Assembly: GCA_937996755.1 (NCBI GenBank)
Contig: CALKUS010000044.1
Span: 1 to 20,228, forward strand
From: an uncultured Pseudomonadota bacterium
Lineage (GTDB): Bacteria > Pseudomonadota > Gammaproteobacteria > Xanthomonadales > Ahniellaceae
Length of the DNA stretch: 20,228 nucleotides
Direction: 5' to 3'
Shown: positions 1-7,034 of the stretch, piece by piece
Layout: each line of letters opens with the position of its first letter
Position numbering within the stretch: position 1 is the stretch's first letter
Translations under genes and position numbers: made by a program
The notes under the pieces: generated by a model
What the model saw: only the letters and a program-made list of their open reading frames with translations
What the model was told of the DNA's origin: nothing
Database searches by the model: none

Positions 1-2
1 GC

Positions 3-983
3 ATCCCGTCGTCGCTGCCGGTGTTCGAACTACCGCACATCCCGTTCGAGCGCACGCGCGAGCTGCTGCCCGCGTCGTTCACCATCGCGTTCCTCGCCGG
101 CGTCGAATCGCTGCTTTCGGCGGTCGTTGCCGACGGCATGATCGGCGGACGGCACCGCTCGAACTGCGAGCTGGTCGCGCAGGGCGTGGCGAACGCGGCG
201 TCCGCGCTGTTCGGCGGCTTGCCCGCGACGGGCGCGCTCGCGCGCACCGCCACGAACGTGCGCGCCGGCGCGCGCTCGCCGCTGTCCGGCGTGTTCCATG
301 CGTTGTTCCTGCTCGCGTTCATGCTGCTGTTCGCGCGCTGGATGGCGTACGTGCCGCTCGCCGCGCTCGCGGCCGTGCTCGTCGTCGTCGCCTGGAACAT
401 GGCCGAGGTCGAATCGTTCCGGCACCTGCTGCGCGGGCCCTGGGGCGACCGCGCCGTGCTGCTGCTGACGTTCGCGCTCACCGTCGTGTTCGACCTCACG
501 GTCGCGATCGAGGTCGGCGTGGTGCTGGCGGCGTTCCTGTTCATGCAGCGCATGGCGGACGTCGTCGAGGTGGGGCAGCACGCGAGCCTGATCGAGGAAG
601 ACGTCGACGACCTCGTCGGGCCGGCGGCCGCCGACCAGCGCGCCGCGCTGCCGCCGGGCGTCGAGGCGTTCCAGATCGCGGGCCCATTGTTCTTCGCCGT
701 GGCGAACCGCCTGGACGACGTGCTCGAAGCGATGCCGGCCACGCCGCGCGTGTTCATCCTGCGCATGCGGCTCGTGCCGATGATGGACGCGTCGGGCGTC
801 GCCGCGCTCGCGGCGTTCCTGGACCGCTGCGGCAAGCGCGGCATGCGCGTGATCCTGTCCGGCCTGCGCGAGCAGCCGCGCGCCGTGCTCGCGCAGATGC
901 ACGTGCTCGGCCACGCGGCGATCGCCGCGGTCGAACCCGATTTCGCGCACGCCCTGGCGCGCGCCCGTACGTTCGCCGACTGA
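3..983 (+). CDS. SulP-family anion transporter with C-terminal STAS domain (5' end missing)
   Basis: Inner-membrane SLC26/SulP transporter for sulfate, bicarbonate or a related anion. The frame is open to the left window edge, so only about the C-terminal 60 percent is present; the GTG at 21 is internal. The SulP core signature is visible: ESLLSAVVADGMIGGRHRSN, then a PATGALARTATNVRAGARSP segment lining the transport path, followed by at least three hydrophobic segments (roughly residues 90-175 counted from position 21). After an acidic linker comes a STAS domain (about residues 210-310) with the DASG loop that corresponds to the phosphorylatable loop of anti-sigma antagonists. It ends 5 bases before the yibN promoter, so the two genes look separately transcribed. 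The substrate cannot be told from sequence alone. Family assignment is firm. Confidence 0.93.
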   Translation: MPSSLPVFELPHIPFERTRELLPASFTIAFLAGVESLLSAVVADGMIGGRHRSNCELVAQGVANAASALFGGLPATGALARTATNVRAGARSPLSGVFHALFLLAFMLLFARWMAYVPLAALAAVLVVVAWNMAEVESFRHLLRGPWGDRAVLLLTFALTVVFDLTVAIEVGVVLAAFLFMQRMADVVEVGQHASLIEEDVDDLVGPAAADQRAALPPGVEAFQIAGPLFFAVANRLDDVLEAMPATPRVFILRMRLVPMMDASGVAALAAFLDRCGKRGMRVILSGLREQPRAVLAQMHVLGHAAIAAVEPDFAHALARARTFAD

Positions 984-987
984 GTTT

Positions 988-1016
988 TTGTCATTTGCCG
1001 GCCGCTGGCCGATAAT
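988..1016 (+). promoter_or_regulatory. Sigma-70-type promoter of yibN
   Basis: A TTGTCA box (988-993; one mismatch to TTGACA) is separated by 17 bases from GATAAT (1011-1016; one mismatch to TATAAT). It lies directly after the SulP stop codon and 30 bases before the yibN ATG, predicting a short leader starting near 1023. Confidence 0.65.
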
Positions 1017-1045
1017 CGCGCGCCCCGACGCCGGCCGCTCCCTCG

Positions 1046-1483
1046 ATGGACTTCGCACGCATCACCGAATTCGCCACGAACCATGCCCTGCTCGTGGCGA
1101 TGACCGTCGGCGTGCTGATCGCCCTCGTGGCCACCGAGTCGGCGCGCTTCTTCCGCAAGTACCGCAGCGTTTCGCCGGCTCAGCTCACGCTGCTCATCAA
1201 CCGCGAGAACGCGCTCGTGGTCGACATGGGTTCGATCGCGGAATACGAGGCCGGCCACATCGTCGGCGCCCGGCACATCGCGCCGAGCCAGTTCGACCCG
1301 GAAAACAAGGAGCTGGCGAAGGTCCGCGACCTGCCCGTGGCGGTTTACTGCAAGACCGGCCAGGCCTCGGCGGCGGCCGCCGCACGCCTCGCGAAGGCCG
1401 GTTTCGGCAAGGTTTACTGGCTCGACGGCGGGCTCAACGCATGGCTCGCGGCCGACCTGCCCGTGGCAAAAGGCAAGCGCTGA
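1046..1483 (+). CDS. yibN: YibN-like membrane-anchored rhodanese-domain protein
   Basis: This 145-residue protein has one N-terminal membrane helix (about residues 14-32) followed by a single rhodanese domain. The active-site loop is CKTGQA with the catalytic cysteine at about residue 102, and the domain ends with the usual WLDGGLNAW segment. Rhodanese domains carry sulfur as a cysteine persulfide; the physiological partner of YibN proteins is not settled. Length, topology and position two places before secB match E. coli YibN. The ATG at 1046 lies about 23 bases after the predicted transcription start, with no strong Shine-Dalgarno sequence. Unlike E. coli, no glutaredoxin gene (grxC) follows; the next gene is a large secreted protein. 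Confidence 0.9.
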   Translation: MDFARITEFATNHALLVAMTVGVLIALVATESARFFRKYRSVSPAQLTLLINRENALVVDMGSIAEYEAGHIVGARHIAPSQFDPENKELAKVRDLPVAVYCKTGQASAAAAARLAKAGFGKVYWLDGGLNAWLAADLPVAKGKR

Positions 1484-1491
1484 CCCAGTCC

Positions 1492-1510
1492 GCGCGCGCA
1501 TTGCGCGCGC
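1492..1510 (+). terminator. GC-only hairpin after yibN
   Basis: Perfect 8-bp inverted repeat of GCGCGCGC with an ATT loop, starting 8 bases after the yibN stop. No T-tract follows, so intrinsic termination is uncertain; it could instead protect the 3' end. Confidence 0.4.
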
Positions 1511-1560
1511 CCGCGTCTTCGGGAATAGTGGCCCGAGCTGCGGTCAGGGGGGCCGACGCC

Positions 1561-4371
1561 ATGCGACTCACCGTCGGTTGCCTGCTGCTGTTCGCGTTGT
1601 TCGCGCCTGTTGCCCGGGCGCAGCCCACGCTGCAGTTCGCGCCCGCGCCACAGATCTTCGCGAGCTTCCCGCCGGACACGGCGGTCGACGGCATCGTGGA
1701 CCTGACGCTGTCCGGCAACGGGTCCCAGCTTGCTGCGTCGATCGTCGTGGCCTACCAGGGCACGACCGTCATCGACAACGCCACGGTCACGAGTTGTCGA
1801 CTGACGAACGACGCCATCGCGATCTCGCCGCTGACCGTGTCGTTCGACGGCCTCGCGAGCCAGAGCGCGCGCTTCGACCTCACCTGCACGCGCGGCACGG
1901 AAGACATCCGCGCCATCCTCCGCTGCGCCTCGTCCCGCAAGGGTTCGAGCCAGGTCATCGAATACGAGGCCTGGGATGTGTCGTGTCCTTCGCTGGCGCC
2001 CGCGGCGTTCGCGTCCACACCGGCGGCCGGCAGCTCGATCGCACCACCACCCGTCGTCGTCGGCGGAACGAGCACCGCGAATCTCCGCGTGCAAAGCGCG
2101 GGGAATTCCGGCTCCGTGTTGCGGGTCGCGCCCGCGGGCCTGGTCGCGCCGATCGCCATCTCGCCGACCGCCGAGCAGGCGATCGCCAGCGGCCAGTTCG
2201 TCGACTTTTCCATCGTTTGCGCACCGACCACCGTCGGCGTCGTGCAGCAGACACTCGACCTGGCCACGAATGCGGCGAATGCCGGCCCGCAGGGTCGCGC
2301 GTCCTACGTCGTAAGTTGCACGGGCCTCGCGCCGCCGCGCGCGGAATTCGATTCCAGCCCGACGGCTCCCGGCACACTCGCCCCGATCGACACGGCGGTT
2401 CCCGCGTCGGCGGGCCGCGTGCTGCAGCTTCGCAACCTCGGCACGGCACCCTTGGGCTGGACGCTCTCGGGTCTCGCGCCGCCGTTCTCGGCGTCCCCGA
2501 CGACCGGATCGATCGCGGCCGGTGGATCGCAGGACGTGACGATCACGTGCGACGGTTCGGCCGCTGGATCCTTCGCCGACGCATTCGTCGTGACCACGCC
2601 CGATGACGCGGACGAAGGCAGCAATGCGTTCGACGTCGCTTGCCTCGTCCGGCAGGCGCAGTTTGCTTCCAGTCCCGCGCCGGGACCCGCGGCGCTGGCG
2701 ACGACGCAGGGCGTGAACGCGTCGCGCACGATCGTCGTCACGAACGCCGGCAACGCGGCACTCGTATTGAACGGCGCATCGGGCCTGGTAGCTCCGCTGT
2801 CCGTGACGGGATTGCCGACCACGATCGGCCAGGGCGCGAACGGCACCTTCGCGATCGCATGCAACGCGACGAACGTCGGCACCTTCGGACCGCAGTCGCT
2901 GACGCTCGCGACCAACGTCGGCAACTTCCAGTTCCAGGCGTCCTGTACCGTCACCGCGGGCAGCGCACCCGAGTTCAGCTCGGTGCCCGCGCCGACGACC
3001 ACGATCACGCTCGACACGTTGGCTGGCGCGACTGCCCAGTCGAGCCTGGTCGTGACGAACGTCGGCAATGCCGGCCTCGCCGTCACCGTGCAGGCCGCAC
3101 CGGCCTCGCCGGTAACGCTGGCGCCCGCCTCCGGCACGGTGAACCTCGCGCAGAACGCGAGCCAGTCGTACGCGGTTTCGTGCTCGTCGCCGACCGCCGG
3201 CACGTTCGCGCGGACCTTCACGCTCGCGAGCAACGACGCCGACGAAGGCTCGGTGACGTTCAACGTGAGCTGCCAGGTCGCGGCCGCGGCGCCGGAGTTC
3301 TCCGCCACGCCGCCGGCGCCAGGTCCGATCTCGCTCGTGACGCCCGTCGGCACGCCTGCCTCGAACACCATCGCCATCGCGAACCTCGGGTCAGCTGCGC
3401 TGAACGTCAGCGCGTTCACCGGTATCGCAGCGCCGTTTTCCGTCACACCGGCGAACGACAGCGTTCCCGCAGGTCAATCGCGCAACTTCTCGATCGGTTG
3501 CAGCGGCGCGACGCCCGGGTTCTACACCGCGTCGATCTTCGTACAGACGAACGACTCGGACGAAGGTTCGGTGCGCTACGACCTTTCCTGCCGGCTGACG
3601 GCGAACGCTCCCGAAATCAACGTGCTACCCGCCCCGGGCGCAACCGTCGCGCTTTCGTCGCAGGTCGGCGCGTCGACAACCTCGATCATCAACGTATCGA
3701 ACCAGACCGCCGTGGCACCCTCGCTGCTCTACGTGGCGACGTCGGGCCTGTCCGGCGTGTTGGGCGCGGCGCCGCCGGCGTTCACGGTGCAGGCGAACGG
3801 CGCGCAGACGGTGACGGTCACCTGCGCACCCACCGCGGCAGCGACGGTGTCGCAGACGCTCGTGCTTTCGAGCAACGACTCCGACGAGGCTTCGCTTTCG
3901 TGGCCCGTCACGTGTACCGGCGTGGTGCAGCCATTCGTCGAGATCGACACGGCGCCCGCTTTCGACGCGACGAGCGTCGTTACCCTCAACACCTACATCG
4001 GCGTGCCGGGATTCACGAGCATCCGGATATTCAATCGCGGCTTCGGGCAGGTGTTGAACGCGAACATCTCGCGATTCATCCAGCCGGGCGGCAGCGGCAG
4101 CGGCACGGTCACCGTTTCGCCGGCATCGCTGGCCGTTCCGGCGGGCGAGTTCCGCGATTTCGTGTTTTCGTGTTCGTCGCCGGTGCTCGACAAGATCAAC
4201 GTCGGGGTCACCGTGTCCAGCAACGACCCGGACGAATCGAGCGGCTTCATCTTCTACGAGTGCTCGGTGAGCAGGCCCGTCGTGCTGACCCCGCGCACGC
4301 GCGCCGCGCTGCTGCAGGTCGCGCCACCGCGGCGTGCCGTCCTGCTCAAGGACGGTTTCGAAGACCGCTGA
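1561..4371 (+). CDS. Secreted multi-domain protein of about eight HYDIN/ASH-like (choice-of-anchor D type) units, with C-terminal DGFE tail
   Basis: This 936-residue protein begins with a clear Sec signal peptide (MRLTVGCLLLFALFAPVARA, cleavage before QPTL). The ATG at 1561 is chosen for that signal and the purine-rich stretch just upstream, although the frame stays open to 988. The mature part is about eight beta-sandwich units of 100-116 residues, starting near residues 21, 145, 256, 364, 465, 574, 680 and 788. Most units show P-[EA]-F-x-S-x-P-A-P at the start, a V-x-N-x-G-x-A core, an SC/TC pair in the second half and N-D-[AS]-D-E-[GA]-S near the end. Two cysteines per unit suggest one disulfide each. 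The tail ends in LLKDGFEDR, shared with the 1865-residue protein at 13061-18658. No catalytic motif is seen; an adhesive or structural surface role is inference. Confidence 0.85.
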   Translation: MRLTVGCLLLFALFAPVARAQPTLQFAPAPQIFASFPPDTAVDGIVDLTLSGNGSQLAASIVVAYQGTTVIDNATVTSCRLTNDAIAISPLTVSFDGLASQSARFDLTCTRGTEDIRAILRCASSRKGSSQVIEYEAWDVSCPSLAPAAFASTPAAGSSIAPPPVVVGGTSTANLRVQSAGNSGSVLRVAPAGLVAPIAISPTAEQAIASGQFVDFSIVCAPTTVGVVQQTLDLATNAANAGPQGRASYVVSCTGLAPPRAEFDSSPTAPGTLAPIDTAVPASAGRVLQLRNLGTAPLGWTLSGLAPPFSASPTTGSIAAGGSQDVTITCDGSAAGSFADAFVVTTPDDADEGSNAFDVACLVRQAQFASSPAPGPAALATTQGVNASRTIVVTNAGNAALVLNGASGLVAPLSVTGLPTTIGQGANGTFAIACNATNVGTFGPQSLTLATNVGNFQFQASCTVTAGSAPEFSSVPAPTTTITLDTLAGATAQSSLVVTNVGNAGLAVTVQAAPASPVTLAPASGTVNLAQNASQSYAVSCSSPTAGTFARTFTLASNDADEGSVTFNVSCQVAAAAPEFSATPPAPGPISLVTPVGTPASNTIAIANLGSAALNVSAFTGIAAPFSVTPANDSVPAGQSRNFSIGCSGATPGFYTASIFVQTNDSDEGSVRYDLSCRLTANAPEINVLPAPGATVALSSQVGASTTSIINVSNQTAVAPSLLYVATSGLSGVLGAAPPAFTVQANGAQTVTVTCAPTAAATVSQTLVLSSNDSDEASLSWPVTCTGVVQPFVEIDTAPAFDATSVVTLNTYIGVPGFTSIRIFNRGFGQVLNANISRFIQPGGSGSGTVTVSPASLAVPAGEFRDFVFSCSSPVLDKINVGVTVSSNDPDESSGFIFYECSVSRPVVLTPRTRAALLQVAPPRRAVLLKDGFEDR
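1993..4269 (+). repeat. Tandem ASH/HYDIN-like protein units inside the secreted protein
   Basis: Seven consecutive coding units begin near 1993, 2326, 2650, 2953, 3280, 3598 and 3922. They are diverged at the DNA level but share their cysteine pair and core motifs in protein. Units starting at 2953 and 3280 are the most canonical; the last (3922) is longest and has the altered ending SNDPDESSGF. Confidence 0.7.
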
Positions 4372-4377
4372 TCCGCC

Positions 4378-4782
4378 TCAACGCACCGTGACGACGTCGA
4401 TCGTGCACGCGGCACCGATGCTCGGTTTCGCCACGAAGTCGACGATTGCGGTCGTCGTCTTCGCCACGAGTAGCGTCGAGAAGCGGGACTCGAAGCTCGG
4501 CTCGCGACGCTGCAGGCGGAACAGGCTGTTCGATTCGAACGTACACGTCGTGGGCGTGACCACGTTCGCCGCCTGGACGACGACACCGGCGTCCCCGACC
4601 TGCCAACCAGCAGTGGTGCGCAACGGATAGCTGTCGCGCGTCACGAGGATGCCGGCTAGGCCGACTCCACGACAGACGAACGATCCGTCGGGTTCCGTGC
4701 AGCACTGGCCATTGCCGCCGCAATCCGCGAGGGCGATCGCCGGTGCGGCGAGGAGCGCTGCCAGCAGCACGGCGGCGCGCAT
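4378..4782 (-). CDS. Small secreted six-cysteine protein, copy B (downstream paralogue)
   Basis: This 134-residue protein has a signal peptide (MRAAVLLAALLAAPAIALA, cleavage before DCGG) and a mature part of about 115 residues. Six cysteines sit at residues 21, 27, 28, 37, 80 and 126. The opening DCGGNGQCCTEP and the later C-T-x-E-S-x-x-x-F-R-L segment recur in the gene just upstream. I recognise no known family; the even number of cysteines suggests three disulfides in the periplasm or outside the cell. Its ATG overlaps the stop of the upstream paralogue by one base (TGATG), which implies translational coupling. Its stop lies 6 bases from the stop of the convergent large secreted gene. The function is unknown. 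Confidence 0.8.
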   Translation of the reverse strand: MRAAVLLAALLAAPAIALADCGGNGQCCTEPDGSFVCRGVGLAGILVTRDSYPLRTTAGWQVGDAGVVVQAANVVTPTTCTFESNSLFRLQRREPSFESRFSTLLVAKTTTAIVDFVAKPSIGAACTIDVVTVR

Positions 4783-5183
4783 CAGAAGCCCTTCACGATG
4801 TCGATGCGGCAGGATCCTGCCGCATCCACGGCCGACAGGTCGATGACCTGGTTGGTCAGCTTCGCCGCCTGCAGGACCGACAGCAGCAACTCGAAGTTCG
4901 TGTCGTTGCGCGAGAGCCGGAACGAATTGCCGGACTCGAGCGTGCACGCGGACGGCGCGCCCAGTCCGCCGCCCGCCGCGATGGTGATCGTGGCGTCGCC
5001 GGCCTGGTAGCCGGCGAACGGCCTGACGTAGGTGGCGCTCGGAACAGAGATGGCCGATACCGAAACCCGGCGGCAGACGTACAGCGCACCCGGTTCGGCG
5101 CAGCAACGGTCGGCTCCGCCGCAATCCGCTTCGGCCCCCAGCGGCGCCAGCAGTGCCACGGCGAGTAGTAGGTGAATACGCAT
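4782..5183 (-). CDS. Small secreted six-cysteine protein, copy A (upstream paralogue)
   Basis: This 133-residue protein has a signal peptide (MRIHLLLAVALLAPLGAEA, cleavage before DCGG). Cysteines are at 21, 27, 28, 37, 80 and 125, the first five at exactly the positions of the downstream paralogue. Shared blocks are DCGG, CC-x-E-P, VCR-x-V, a G-[WY]-Q-x-G-D-A segment near residue 60, and C-T-x-E-S with F-R-L near residues 80-90. The start at 5183 is supported by GGAGGGG at 5191-5197 (seven-base spacing) and by the signal peptide. A weak TATCCT -10-like box lies at 5213-5218 on this strand. Transcription diverges from secB. The pair looks like a tandem duplication; no homologous family is recognised. 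Confidence 0.82.
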   Translation of the reverse strand: MRIHLLLAVALLAPLGAEADCGGADRCCAEPGALYVCRRVSVSAISVPSATYVRPFAGYQAGDATITIAAGGGLGAPSACTLESGNSFRLSRNDTNFELLLSVLQAAKLTNQVIDLSAVDAAGSCRIDIVKGF

Positions 5184-5288
5184 CGGCGGCCCCCTCCGCA
5201 CGGTGTGGCGGCAGGATAGCGCAATCGCCGGGGGTCGCTTCCGTCCGGCACGGGGCCGCCCCCTCGGGTCGCACCGGCCGGCCCCCTG

Positions 5289-5297
5289 TGTGATAAT
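5289..5297 (+). promoter_or_regulatory. Extended -10 promoter of secB
   Basis: TGT followed by GATAAT (hexamer 5292-5297) forms an extended -10 element 37 bases before the secB ATG. No convincing -35 box lies 16-18 bases upstream, consistent with extended -10 promoters. The same GATAATC core is found before yibN and trmL. Confidence 0.5.
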
Positions 5298-5333
5298 CCG
5301 CGCCCTTTTTCCCGAGCTTTTCCGGAGCAAACC

Positions 5334-5813
5334 ATGGCCGAGTCCAACAACGGCGCCGCGCAGGGCGCAGCGGCGGCACAGCTTTCCGTGCAGAAGATCT
5401 ACGTGAAGGACGCTTCGTTCGAAGTGCCGTCCGCGCCGGCGATCTTCCAGGAACAGGGCCAGCCGCAGATCTCGCTGAACCTCTCGCAGAAGGTCAACAA
5501 CTTCGCCGAGAACGTCTACGAAGTCGTGCTGACGGTCACTGTGACCTGCAAGCTCGGCGAGAAGACCGCATACCTCGCGGAAGTGCAGCAGGCCGGCGTC
5601 TTCGGCCTCGTCGGCTTCCCGCAGTCGGACCTGCAGACCGTGCTCGCGACGTACTGCCCGCACACGCTGTTCCCGTACGCGCGCCAGGCCGTGGCCGACC
5701 TGATCCTGGGCGGCGGCTTCCCGCCGTTCGTGCTGCAGCCGATCAACTTCGAGCAGCTGTTCGCGGAACAGCAGCAGCGCCGCGGTTCGGCGCAGCCGAC
5801 GGCCAACGCCTGA
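5334..5813 (+). CDS. secB: Protein-export chaperone SecB
   Basis: SecB is a cytoplasmic tetrameric chaperone that holds unfolded preproteins and delivers them to SecA at the Sec translocon. The 159-residue length is typical. Recognisable family segments include QKIYVKDASFEVPSAPAIF near the start, a beta-sheet core around VYEVVLTVTV, LAEVQQAGVFGL, and the FPYARQAVADLILGGGFPP block followed by LQPINFEQLF before a poorly conserved Q/A-rich tail. GGAG at 5323-5326 precedes the ATG at 5334. gpsA follows 49 bases later, the conserved proteobacterial order. Several secreted proteins in this window are plausible clients, although that is inference. Confidence 0.97.
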   Translation: MAESNNGAAQGAAAAQLSVQKIYVKDASFEVPSAPAIFQEQGQPQISLNLSQKVNNFAENVYEVVLTVTVTCKLGEKTAYLAEVQQAGVFGLVGFPQSDLQTVLATYCPHTLFPYARQAVADLILGGGFPPFVLQPINFEQLFAEQQQRRGSAQPTANA

Positions 5814-5820
5814 TCCACCC

Positions 5821-5845
5821 GGCGCGACCGCCACGCGGTCGCGCC
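5821..5845 (+). terminator. Strong hairpin between secB and gpsA
   Basis: GGCGCGACCG and its exact reverse complement flank a five-base loop (CCACG), starting 7 bases after the secB stop. No T-tract follows. It could attenuate transcription into gpsA, set a processed 3' end for secB, or reduce gpsA translation, whose ATG is only 17 bases further. Confidence 0.5.
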
Positions 5846-5862
5846 ACCCGGCCCGCGCCGCG

Positions 5863-6888
5863 ATGAGCGCCGCCAACGCGCCGAACGCCGCCACCCGCGT
5901 CGCCGTACTGGGCGCGGGCTCGTGGGGCACGGCACTCGCGATCGTCCTCGCCCGCAACGGCGTGCCCACCGTGCTGTGGGGACGCGACGCGGGCGCGCTT
6001 GCGCGCATGCGCGCTTCGCGCCGCAACGAACGCTATCTCCCGGAAACCGAGCTGCCGGCGTCGCTTGCGTTCGAGCACGACCTGGGCGCGGCGCTCGCGG
6101 GCGCCACGCACGTGCTCGTCGTCACGCCGAGCCATGCGTTCGGCGAAGTCGTGCGCGACGTCGCCGCGCGCGCACCGGGCCTGGCCGGCCTCGCGTGGGC
6201 GACCAAGGGATTCGACCCGCCGTCCGGCCGCTTCCTCCACGAAGTGGCGCTCGACGCGCTCGGTGATGCCGTGCCGCTCGCCGTCGTCACGGGCCCGTCG
6301 TTCGCGCGCGAAGTCGCGCTCGGCCTGCCGACCGCAGTGACCGTGCACTCGGCCGACGAAGCATTCGCCGATCGCATCGCGCAGCTGCTGCACGCGCCGA
6401 CGTTCCGCGCCTACACCGGCAACGACGTGCTCGGTGCCGAGCTCGGCGGTGCGATGAAGAACGTGCTGGCGGTCGCCACCGGCGTGGCCGACGGCATGAA
6501 GCTGGGCCTCAATGCGCGCGCCGGCCTCATCACGCGCGGCATGAACGAGATGCTCAGGCTCGCGCATGCGCTCGGCGGCAAGCCCGAGACGATCATGGGC
6601 CTCGCCGGCCTCGGCGACCTCGTGCTCACCTGCACGGGCGACCTCTCGCGCAATCGTCGCCTCGGCCTCGCGCTCGGTCGCGGCGTCGGCCTCGCGCAGG
6701 CCGTTGCGGAGATCGGCCAGGTGGTCGAGAGCGTGCAGACCGTGAACCAGGTGATGACGCTCGCGCGCCAGCACGACGTCGAGCTGCCGATCAGCGCGCA
6801 GGTGCAGCGCGTGCTCGCGGAAGAAATCACGCCTGCCGAAGGCCTGAAGCTGCTGCTCGCGCGCGAGCAGAAGCCGGAATACGAATGA
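5863..6888 (+). CDS. gpsA: Glycerol-3-phosphate dehydrogenase [NAD(P)+]
   Basis: GpsA is a cytosolic enzyme that reduces dihydroxyacetone phosphate to sn-glycerol-3-phosphate, the backbone for phospholipid synthesis. The 341-residue protein shows the N-terminal Rossmann motif GAGSWG (residues 17-22), the conserved ATKGF around residue 115, the VTGPSFAREVALGLPTAV block (about 142-160), and GGAMKN with the catalytic lysine at about 199. It is followed by the helical C-terminal domain (NEMLRLAHALGG, GLAGLGDLVLTC). The start at 5863 lies about ten residues before the first beta-strand, which is normal. It follows secB in the usual order, separated by a strong hairpin. In E. coli cysE comes next; here it is replaced by an outer-membrane protein gene. 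Confidence 0.97.
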   Translation: MSAANAPNAATRVAVLGAGSWGTALAIVLARNGVPTVLWGRDAGALARMRASRRNERYLPETELPASLAFEHDLGAALAGATHVLVVTPSHAFGEVVRDVAARAPGLAGLAWATKGFDPPSGRFLHEVALDALGDAVPLAVVTGPSFAREVALGLPTAVTVHSADEAFADRIAQLLHAPTFRAYTGNDVLGAELGGAMKNVLAVATGVADGMKLGLNARAGLITRGMNEMLRLAHALGGKPETIMGLAGLGDLVLTCTGDLSRNRRLGLALGRGVGLAQAVAEIGQVVESVQTVNQVMTLARQHDVELPISAQVQRVLAEEITPAEGLKLLLAREQKPEYE

Positions 6889-6891
6889 CCC

Positions 6892-6913
6892 GTTTGCGGC
6901 AGCGCCCGCAGAC
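6892..6913 (+). terminator. Hairpin directly after gpsA
   Basis: GTTTGCGG (6892-6899) pairs with CCGCAGAC (6906-6913) with one T-G wobble and a six-base loop, beginning 4 bases after the gpsA stop. No T-tract follows. Confidence 0.4.
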
Positions 6914-7034
6914 ATATCGCGACTGAACGTCGCCTGTCCCGTCTTAACAAAATCGCCGCGACGATTCAGGCAATCGTCACCGCGATTTATCGACCATGCC
7001 GTGGGGAGAACAACCACGACATGGAGACGTGACA

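Noticed and set aside
988..1560. Upstream extension of the ASH-repeat protein frame to 988.
   Set aside because: It overlaps yibN in another frame and is Arg-rich nonsense; the true signal peptide begins at 1561.
1561..5183. Recent horizontal transfer of the cassette between yibN and secB.
   Set aside because: Codon use and GC content look like the neighbours, and no integrase, tRNA end or flanking repeat is visible, so only the broken gene order supports it.
6996..7034. Alternative ATG at 6996 for the outer-membrane barrel.
   Set aside because: It adds 13 polar residues before an intact signal peptide; the ATG at 7035 has correctly spaced GGAG.
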